64,000 nt of DNA, from contig KZ111148.1 in NCBI GenBank assembly GCA_002077045.2, forward strand, positions 470,757 through 534,756. Reading direction: 5' to 3'. Source of the DNA: Rachicladosporium sp. CCFEE 5018 (lineage: Eukaryota > Ascomycota > Dothideomycetes > Cladosporiales > Cladosporiaceae). Every line of letters begins with the position of its first letter. Within the stretch, counting starts at the first letter, position 1. The translations under genes were made by a program, and so were the position numbers. The notes under the pieces are model-generated. The model saw only the letters and a program-made list of their open reading frames with translations. It did not search any database and had not been told where the DNA came from. Shown piece by piece: positions 1 to 7,668 of the stretch.

Positions 1-1
1 A

Positions 2-300
2 CCAGGTGTAGCGTTCGATGCAGAGGGGAAGCGACTGGGGCATGGCGCCGGATTCTACGACGAATTTCTTGCGAGGTACTGCGAGAACGGGAAGAGGCGA
101 AAGCCGTACTTGGGTGAGGCTTCAACCATGTCCCGACAATTCGTGCCTAGTATCCCATCATTGACGCGTTGACAGTCGGGCTCTGCCTTGCTGAGCAGTT
201 CGTCGGGAATGAAGTAGAGATCCCCACGACCGAATGGGATTGGCAGGTCGATGCAGTGGCCGTTGGAGATGGTCGATTCGTGACTTGTGGACATGCATAA
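2..300 (+). CDS. 5-formyltetrahydrofolate cyclo-ligase, C-terminal part (cut by window edge)
   Basis: Converts 5-formyl-THF to 5,10-methenyl-THF using ATP, returning folate from its storage form. Only the C-terminal portion is present. The first codons read PGVAFDAEGKRLGHGAGFYD, which is the family's signature block around the nucleotide/folate site. I join 2..113 and 176..300. The intron at 114-175 (62 bp, GTGAGG...ACAG) restores the frame to give VGLCLAEQFV and then the conserved VDAVAVGDGR-like tail before TAA at 298-300. The 5' part lies outside the window. The gene is convergent with the SmE gene, only about 270 bp away. The family assignment is firm from the motif; the rest of the protein is unseen. 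Confidence 0.9.
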
Positions 301-573
301 GCACTATTGACTTGAGCAGTAGCGGCGTGAGGGCTACTCACATCGTTGACATGACCCATTGAATTCGCAGCCCGAAAGCCGGACTCTTGCGCTCTCTGTG
401 ATCCTCCCTTCAGCGCTCTCTGCGGTCTCACTGATTGTCGCAAGCTTGTGCCAGCCGGACATAGCTGCGCACAAGTCTCCCGTGGGATTCAGGGAGCGTC
501 GGTATCGTCGATTTGATGATTTTGCGTCCTTCCTGTGGTTGCTTGGACGTTTCAATGATACCTCCGACTGCGC

Positions 574-947
574 TCACTCCAGCGCTTGTATCAACGAAAC
601 GTTGTCGCCCTTGAGTAATATGCGCCCTGTGTCCTGATTAGCAAAACCGATCGGTCTCCGCATCTTTGCCTGCAGACAGCATAGGATTACATACCTAACG
701 TCCGCCGTCCCCCATCCTCCATCTCCTCGACCTTGACCCCTCCCTTCCCCTGCTGCTTCACCTCGACCGCCTCATCCACCACCAGATTCATAAACTCATC
801 GAATCCGCGGATTTTTCCCTCAATCCGAATTCCGACTTGCTCGTACAGCCAGATCTGCACTGTGGCGTGCGATTGCAGCAGCTTGAAGATGAAGTTGATG
901 GGCGGGAGCAGGACTTTGCCGCCGCCGCCTCGGGGTCGGCCGGACAT
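574..947 (-). CDS. SME1: Small nuclear ribonucleoprotein SmE
   Basis: One of the seven core Sm proteins that form the ring on U1, U2, U4 and U5 snRNAs, so it is needed for splicing in the nucleus. Exons are complement(626..574) and complement(947..695). The 68-bp intron at 627-694 starts GTATGT and ends ACACAG. The spliced product is 101 aa, slightly longer than the usual 90-95. Sm1 is recognisable by INFIFKLLQ, VQIWLYEQV and IEGKIRGFDEFMNLVVDEA. Sm2 is split by the intron and resumes as GRILLKGDNVSLIQ. The ATG at 947 gives MSGRPRGGGGK, close to the usual SmE N-terminus. It is divergent from the SAP30-like gene. Confidence 0.95.
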
Positions 948-1340
948 TGCTTGTTTGGAGAATGTGGGAGAGTCACGTGGATGGTTTGTGCGTATGCTGG
1001 TCGATTTGCAATGGGCGATTTGGTTGGCGGATCGCGGTGTTTAGTCCCTACAAGCGCATCTAGAAGTCGAAGTTCGCGACTTGATGCCAAGCTCTGCACG
1101 ATCGTGCGAGGACTTCCGCCCTGCGTCAATGACTCGAACATGACATCACGCTGGAAATCCAATCTACCACGCGCTGAGCACGCGACATTGGTGAGCTCGT
1201 GCTTCTAAATGGTCTGAGTAGTCTTCTCGAGTATCTTATCATACCGTATATCTGACGTTGCACGACCACTAGCTATGCTTCCTCGATAACATCTTACGTC
1301 TTGTACATTTTGTTGATTTCTCTCCCGCATACAACGCACA

Positions 1341-2013
1341 ATGCCTCCCGCCAAAGCGAAACCTCCAGCCGAGGACTCGAGATCCGATGCGTCGACGATC
1401 CGGGAACGACAGATAGCAGCCGCAGCACATGCGAGGAAGAGCAAACAGCAGACTCTCCTCAATGGCGGCAACGGGAGAGATCTCGTCCATGGGAGCGCGC
1501 TCAAAGACCTCGCGTTAGCGAGCGCAGAAGTCGGTCCCCCTGGCCATGAGGCAGGAGTCCGTCGAGCCTCAACCAACACAGAAAACGTAAGAACGCAAAG
1601 CTGATACGAGACCAGATGTCCTGGCACACCACGCCCCTCCCAATCTTAGACGCCTACCGCACGTCTCACTCCCTGCCTGTCCCGGCAGCGTTCACAACGC
1701 CCCTCCGCCAAGCTCTCCTAACAAACCCCGGGATCGGAAGACAAAGTCCCACCATGGCGAGGTATAGAAGTAAAAGACGGGTTGGGAGGGAGGTGTTGGC
1801 TACGGCTGTAAGAAGACATTTTGGCGCGATGGCGGTGAGTGAGGGGGAGGTGGTGGCGGAATTTGTTTATGGGGTGAGGAATAGAGGTATGTCTCTCGAT
1901 GTGTGACATCAACAGTTAAAGCTGCGGCTTTGAGGGAGAGTTGAATGCTGACGTTGGGGACAGACAAAGCATTTCGCGTACGGTCGGCGCCGGTGTATGT
2001 GAAGAAGGGTTGA
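1341..2013 (+). CDS. SAP30-like Sin3-binding subunit of a histone deacetylase complex (frame break near 1587)
   Basis: The C-terminal half carries the fungal SAP30 Sin3-binding domain: WHTTPLPILDAYR, a conserved TNPGIGRQSPTMARYRSKRR block, then VRRHFGAMAVSEGEVVAEFVYGVRNR. It spans 1616..1886 plus 1964..2013, with a 77-bp GTATGT...ACAG intron at 1887-1963 and a tail KAFRVRSAPVYVKKG. The N-terminal part from ATG 1341 is charged and disordered. It is in a different frame, which runs to TGA just past 1600. Either a 29-nt GTAAGA...CCAG intron (1587-1615) joins them, or there is a single-base indel near 1587. In the downstream frame the bases before 1616 read plausibly as KNAKLIRDQ, so I favour an indel. 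Such subunits tether Rpd3/HDAC to Sin3 in the nucleus. Confidence 0.82.
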
Positions 2014-2659
2014 GATGTGAAGATAATGTATAGGCGAGGCTCGGATTGCGTATACCCCTTTGAGTATGGCGTTATGTGACAGGAATCTGGCATTTGGACG
2101 ATCATGTGGCAGACTCTATGTACCGGTCATGGAGTGTTCACAGTCAGCTCAATGTGCATATATCCCATAGACTGAAGGGCGTGCAGAATGCACCATCGCT
2201 TGAGCGTCACTCAACACAGGAAAAGTGCATGTACGAAGTCGGTATCTGCTCTACTCTGCGGATCCGTGGTTAGGACCATGGTGTGTCGCCGCTTCTTCAT
2301 CAAGCAAGACGTAGGTACTGCTCATCTTGATGCTGCTGTGGTAGCGATCGCTATGTTGCTGGCCTCGCAGTACAACAAGTCGCAAGAACGCCAGCGACAG
2401 AGTGGCTGCTGTATCTCGCTAGTCGTGCATGCCAGACGCGCTGTGGCGGTCGGGCACATGTGCCTAAGCATAGAGTCTCTTCGGGGCTTTTAGAGGAATA
2501 ATGTTTGGTCTGTTCATGTTCTCGATCATTCGGGAGTGATCGGAGGAGTTCCGCACTTTTTGATGCAGGCCTCGGTGATGCAAAACATATGCGACTGATG
2601 ATGCATATGATTGTTGATGTATCGACTCAGCCATCGCATCTCATAGCATATCGTTCACG
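2014..2659. other. Intergenic spacer upstream of the mitochondrial DnaJ gene
   Basis: The spacer lies between two genes on the + strand. Short open frames here do not resemble any protein I know and lack plausible splice partners. It presumably holds the SAP30-like terminator and the DnaJ promoter. I see no repeat or RNA gene. Confidence 0.5.
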
Positions 2660-4399
2660 ATGAGCATAGCATCGCCGGCGCTTCTCCCTCGGGCGGCGCA
2701 GCCCTTGCGCATACTGGCCACGAGCCGACCATCTAACCACCAGCCATACAATGATCGCCCGCGAGAATCTCCCCGGCATCGACAATTCTCATCACAACCC
2801 CGGCGCCGGCCCTCAGCATCGCCTCCATCATCACAATGCTGCCTCCGCAACAATCACAACCGGATACCCCAGCGCCGAACCTTCCATGCCTCCCCGTCAA
2901 TACAAGCAACGAAGAACCCCTACGATGTCCTCGGCGTCCCCAAAACCGCCTCAGCAGGCGAGATCAAGAAAGCCTACTACGGCCTAGCCAAAAAATGGCA
3001 TCCAGATACCAACAAAGAGCCTCAAGCAAAGGCAAAGTTCGGCGACGCTCAGGCCGCCTATGAAATACTCACCGACTCGAACAAGAAGGCAATGTATGAT
3101 CAATACGGCGCCGCGGCTTTCGATCAAGGAGCCGGCGGACCTGACCCTCCAGGTGGGGGAAGCCCGTTCGGCGGCGGCGGAAGTCCATTCGGGGGGTTCG
3201 GGGGGTTTGGGGGGCAGACGAGAGCAGGGACTGGAGGAGGATTTGGAGCGGACATCAATTTCGAGGATCTATTCAACGCTTTTGGCGGGACTGGCGCGAG
3301 ACGGGGCCGAGGCGGAGGGCCGTTTCAAGAGGAGACACTGGTAGGGGAGAATATCGAGGTGCAGACGAATATCTCGTTCATGGATGCTGCGAAGGGCGTG
3401 GAGAAGGAGATTGTCATCACGCCGCTGGTCAAGTGCGGGACGTGTAAGGGCGATGGGCTGAAGAAGGGGACGAGTCGGAGTAAGTGTAAGAGCTGCGATG
3501 GTACGGGCACGAGGGTGCATTTCATGCAGGGCGGCTTCCAGATGGGATCAACATGCTCTACATGTGGAGGACAGGGTGTGACGATTCCGCGGGGGAGCGA
3601 GTGTGGGACATGCAAAGGTAACGGAGCCGTGAGGGAGCGACAGACAGTAAACGTGCAGATTCCCGGAGGCGTAGAAGACGGTATGCGACTACGAGTAATG
3701 GGCGAAGGCGACTACCCACCCACCGGCCAAGCCGCGAACCCGAATGCCCGCGCCAACAAAGGCGACCTCTACGTCTTCATCCGCGTCGCGCCCGACGCAA
3801 AATTCTCCCGCGCCGGCTCCGACGTCCTCTACACAGCTTCCATACCCCTCACCACCGCCGTTCTGGGCGGCGAAATCACCATCCCGACGCTCGACGGCGA
3901 CGTCAAGGTCAAAGTCTCCACTGGCACAGGCACCGGCGACAAGATCACCATGGCTGGCAAGGGTATGAAGAAGCTGAACGCCGGTCGGAAAGCGCAGAAT
4001 GGCGATTTGAGGGTGGAGTTCAAGGTGCAGATGCCGAAGTATCTTTCCGTTAATCAGCGTACGATTATTGAGATGTTGGCTGATGAGATGGGGGATAAGA
4101 GTGCGAAGCGGGTGATGAATCTGGGGCAGTTCAAGGAGCCTCCGACGCCGCCGGCTTCAAGTGGTGGGAGTGCGGCTGCGGCGTCGAGTACGGCGAGGGG
4201 GACGAGCAGCGGTGCAGCGCCTCCTGGCAGTGCGGAGGAAGAGAGGCATAAAAATGAGGGGTTCTTGAAGAATTTGTGGCATAATATCTCAGGGCAGCAT
4301 GAGCAGACTGGTTCTGGGTCATCCGGAAGCACACCGCCACCGCCATCACAGGAGAGCGAGGAGCCGCCGAAGAAGGCTTCGGGGTCAGGATCGGGATAG
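2660..4399 (+). CDS. MDJ1: Mitochondrial type I DnaJ chaperone (Mdj1-like)
   Basis: Hsp40 co-chaperone that stimulates matrix Hsp70 (Ssc1) for protein folding and mtDNA maintenance. The product is 579 aa in one uninterrupted frame. Residues 1-80 are Arg/Ser/Pro-rich without acidic runs, as expected for a mitochondrial presequence. The J domain is at about 86-150 (NPYDVLGVPKTAS, with HPD at 114-116). A Gly/Phe-rich linker follows at about 155-215. Four CxxCxGxG zinc motifs are present (CGTCKGDG, CKSCDGTG, CSTCGGQG, CGTCKGNG). After that come the substrate-binding C-domains (QIPGGVEDGMRLRVMGEG, GDLYVFIRV). The tail of about 100 aa is Ser/Gly/Pro-rich and typical of fungal Mdj1. The ATG at 2660 is the first in frame. 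The presence of zinc fingers separates it from type II/III J proteins. Confidence 0.95.
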   Translation: MSIASPALLPRAAQPLRILATSRPSNHQPYNDRPRESPRHRQFSSQPRRRPSASPPSSQCCLRNNHNRIPQRRTFHASPSIQATKNPYDVLGVPKTASAGEIKKAYYGLAKKWHPDTNKEPQAKAKFGDAQAAYEILTDSNKKAMYDQYGAAAFDQGAGGPDPPGGGSPFGGGGSPFGGFGGFGGQTRAGTGGGFGADINFEDLFNAFGGTGARRGRGGGPFQEETLVGENIEVQTNISFMDAAKGVEKEIVITPLVKCGTCKGDGLKKGTSRSKCKSCDGTGTRVHFMQGGFQMGSTCSTCGGQGVTIPRGSECGTCKGNGAVRERQTVNVQIPGGVEDGMRLRVMGEGDYPPTGQAANPNARANKGDLYVFIRVAPDAKFSRAGSDVLYTASIPLTTAVLGGEITIPTLDGDVKVKVSTGTGTGDKITMAGKGMKKLNAGRKAQNGDLRVEFKVQMPKYLSVNQRTIIEMLADEMGDKSAKRVMNLGQFKEPPTPPASSGGSAAAASSTARGTSSGAAPPGSAEEERHKNEGFLKNLWHNISGQHEQTGSGSSGSTPPPPSQESEEPPKKASGSGSG

Positions 4400-5624
4400 A
4401 TGGGATCATTCACCACTCAGGTCATGGAGCAATGCGATTCGTATTGGCGCTTCATTAGCGGTCACGCGTGGACGGACGGCCGCGCTGACCGATACACGGT
4501 CTTGTATGTATAGTATAGATACGGCTGATCTTGTGTATAGTATTGTCGCACTATATGTTCATGATACGTTCACCTAGTCTATGTCAAGCTTCTGGACTGC
4601 GAGAGCTCGTCTGGGTACCTCGCGCCTGGTCATGCGATGATGTGACCAGAGCGATATGCCGATAGATACACCACTGGTCATTCTGCTGTAGGCTTGGAAC
4701 AGGCAAGTCGGACGCGATGAGTTGGAGTGTTCGCGGATTGTGGCTATATACTTTGCAGATGCTAACGCTTTTCTCGCAGGTATACTGTACTACACACGCA
4801 ACTGACTCGTGTCTAGTATGCTGGCACTGATTCCCCATCCTCGCTCACGCCTTTGCCGAGGATACGGACTGCCAGACTTGTATCCAAACAACCACATTCC
4901 AGGGCGTTGATTGTATCGATTGCTTAACGCATATCAACGTAGATCTGGGTTTTCAGATTGTTTGCGTTGTTTGAAACGACTCAAGTCCTCGGATCCTCGG
5001 CCATTCGGAGGCGGATCTCGAACGAGGCAAGAGGATTAACCTTTCTGACCACGACTTCCAGTCACCCTCCGCCTCATCGAGAACCTTCCCGATAGCTTTA
5101 GTGCTACGAGGTCTAGATCGTGCCGGATCTAGTGTTTTATTGAGGTCGACTCCTCCGAAAGGGCGCCAGGGCGTGATCTTAGTAGTCCTATAAACCACTG
5201 ATCAGCGCAAGGTCAGGTGCCTCGTCTGCGTTATAACGCAACTGCCGCAGGCAAGCTTTCAACGCAATGTAGATCGACTGCGCTATGTTGTCTGCGTTGC
5301 TTGGATCCAAGTCTGTGGATTTCCGCGAGGCGCCGTACCGTATTCCTGCCAACTCACCATGTATGTGGCTACACCGGCACGCTGGCCTGTACAGACAGAA
5401 TGGAACGGCTCTGGACTCGATACGAGCATGTAAGGTGCAGAAGGTGGTCTCTTGCGGGACAAGAATACATGCATCAGTACTGATCCAGACCCTCGCAGGA
5501 AGTGTTCCACCCTGTGACGAGGACGGGAAATCGTTGCGTCCTCAGCGAGTGATGCGCGCCATTGACAAGGAAGAAAACTTTATTGCGTTAGTTTGAAGAC
5601 GCCTGCTGCAGTGTCTCTATATCT
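4400..5624. other. 1.2-kb intergenic region with no supported gene
   Basis: All open frames are short and lack recognisable domains. The segment around 4950-5600 has lower coding character than its surroundings and could be relic DNA, but I find no terminal repeats or transposase remnants. It includes the promoter of the secreted gene that follows. Confidence 0.45.
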
Positions 5625-7194
5625 ATGTCTCCTCTCCTTCTGCACGCGAGTGTCCTTTCTCTCCCCTTCTGCTGTCCATCTGATCTCAACGCACACTCAG
5701 TACTTACCTACGGACTGACGAGACCGCCTACACCTACTACATCGACCACCACAGGCCAAAATACTCTACTCAAGCAAGCTCTACTTGGCCCTCGGGCTCT
5801 GCAGCGCTCTCCACGCCAAATCCGCCAGTGCCCGAGTGATCCCCAGACATACTGTCCCTTCCTCGGACGTGTTCATACCTCCCGTCGTGCAATCCGCATC
5901 CATCAGCTCGCCCAGCATCGAGAACAACCGCAACCTCCGCACTAACCACCCTGGCCTCGCGCACTCCCTGGTCTCCAATCCTACAGCCGTGCAGCTCTTC
6001 CCAACCCGCGTACATCCCCGCGGAGACCCGGAAAAGACCTTCCTCGGCGCTCCGCCCGCCATCTACAACCCCGAAGGCCCCCACGGCATCTTAACCGACT
6101 CCGGCAACGGCTTCGTGCTGCCCGAGGGGTGGCAGAAAGCCGACTGGCATGCGACGAAGAATCCCAAGCCGGTGTGGGTTATGAACGAGGCGAAGGCGAA
6201 GCCTGCTGTAAAGGGGAGGGATGGCAAGTGGTATTATGAGGATGGGATGGAGGTTACGCGGCCGATTACCTGGGAGAGCGAAGTCGGGAAACTAGGTGAT
6301 GCCGGGAAGCCAGGTGAGGCTGGGAAGCCAGGTGAGGCTGGGAAGCCAGGTGAGGCCGGGAAGCCAGGTGGTGTCGGGAGGCCAGGTGATGCCGGGAAGC
6401 TAGGTGATGCCGGGAAGCCAGGTGACGCCGGCAAGCCATCCGCCAACGGATTACCCCCTGGTGCCATACTGCCAGGTTACCAGCCTCAGCCCAACGCTTC
6501 ACCACCACAACTACCAGCAAAGCCCGATTCCTTCTCCTCGTCCAACCCGAACCCCAACACCGACCACCCGTCAGTGCAGCAGTCGAAGCCCGAGTCGAAA
6601 CCCGAGTCCTCGAATTCCCACACTGGCATGATGGCCCTACTCAGCGATCTGGCAGACAACGGCTTCCACGCGCCTGGCATGCATGACCACAAGCCTGAGT
6701 CTAATCCCACAGAACCGTTTGGAAAGCCGGCACAGCCACACGCGAAGACAGACGCGGAAGCTCACCCAATCACTCACATGCTCGACGCGTGGGCGGAGGG
6801 TGCCAAGGCCGGTAATGAGGCTGCGGAGGCGGCTGGCGAAGACGAAGGCGAGGGTGTCCCAGGGCATGGTCCTGGTGGCGAGGCTGGGGAACGAGGCAAG
6901 GATGGCAAGGATGGCAAGGACGGGAAGGAATCCGGTGAGGGGAGGATGGGAGATAGTGGTGCGGGTACTGGCGGGAAGGCCTCGGATTCTATGGGTGGGC
7001 AAGGCATGGGGAGCGGTGGGAACGGGATGACGGGGTTTGGTGGTACGAGTTTCGGTGGGTTCGGCGGAGAGGGTCCGTCGAGCGGCGGTGGGGGTGAAGG
7101 GCCGTCGAGTGGTGAGGGCGAGGGTTCGTCTAGCAGTAGTGGTGGGGACGGTTCTTCTGGTAGTGGTGATGGTGGTGGTGGTGGTGGAATTTAG
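5625..7194 (+). CDS. Secreted low-complexity protein with a collagen-like Gly-X-Y-type repeat
   Basis: I do not recognise a family. The main exon runs 5755..7194. Its start reads ILYSSKLYLALGLCSALHA, which matches the signal peptide of the next gene (MLSSLKLCLVLGLCGALH) except that the initiator position is ATA (5761-5763), not ATG. An upstream exon 5625..5699 (ATG, 25 codons, hydrophobic) can be spliced in phase through a 55-bp intron 5700-5754 with a weak GTACTT donor, an internal CTGAC and a CACAG acceptor. Downstream come a Trp-rich segment (EGWQKADWHATKNPKPVW), about nine 6-residue GKPGEA/GKPGDA units, then a Pro/Ser/Lys-rich stretch. The C-terminus is Gly/Ser-rich. The export signal and lack of catalytic motifs suggest a cell-wall or extracellular role; this is inference. 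Confidence 0.65.
6286..6438 (+). repeat. 18-bp tandem repeat encoding GKPGEA/GKPGDA units
   Basis: About nine imperfect 18-bp units encode Gly-Lys-Pro-Gly-(Glu/Asp)-Ala with Leu, Arg and Val variants. The pattern puts Gly at every third residue, as in collagen. The central units are nearly identical at nucleotide level, consistent with slippage or recent expansion. Confidence 0.9.
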
Positions 7195-7668
7195 AATGTA
7201 AACTGGGAAGCTGGGGCTCGGGGTGCAAGGAGACGATTGTGAGTTTTGCGCCGCGTGGGATTGGACTTCAGCTACTAGGGATTGGACTGCTGTGGAGGCA
7301 GCGAATTGATGCATGATCGCAAACTGTTTTAGAGCCCGCATCTGGAGCGTTCGTTGAGGGCAGGTCAGCTACATGGAGCGGTATTTTCGTAAGTGGTGTG
7401 CAGATAAGCCTGCTTTGTTGGACGTCGTCAAGTCTCTGCATCTTCGCTCCACGTTTCTCCTCTCGAATGCTGCCGACGTCTGCTGCACCTCAATAAAGCT
7501 GACCATACTCTGGAACATGACTGGACCCAATACCTGGGATCAGACGGGGAGGTCAAAGCCACACCATGGTGGGCCACGCCAAATTTTCTGGTTCCAAGAT
7601 AAGTCAAAAGTTGCCGTCCCCGTCTTCGACGGCCACTCCGTTTCACGCTATTTCCAGTCTGAGGAATC
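7195..7668. promoter_or_regulatory. Spacer between the two tandem secreted-protein genes
   Basis: This 474-bp segment has no supported coding sequence. It separates two genes in the same orientation and must contain the terminator of the first and the promoter of the second. I found no motif I would name. Confidence 0.4.

Noticed and set aside
6637..7341. Minus-strand frame of 234 codons
   Set aside because: It is antisense to the Gly/Ser-rich repeat of the secreted gene; Thr/Arg-rich composition is the mirror of that low-complexity code.
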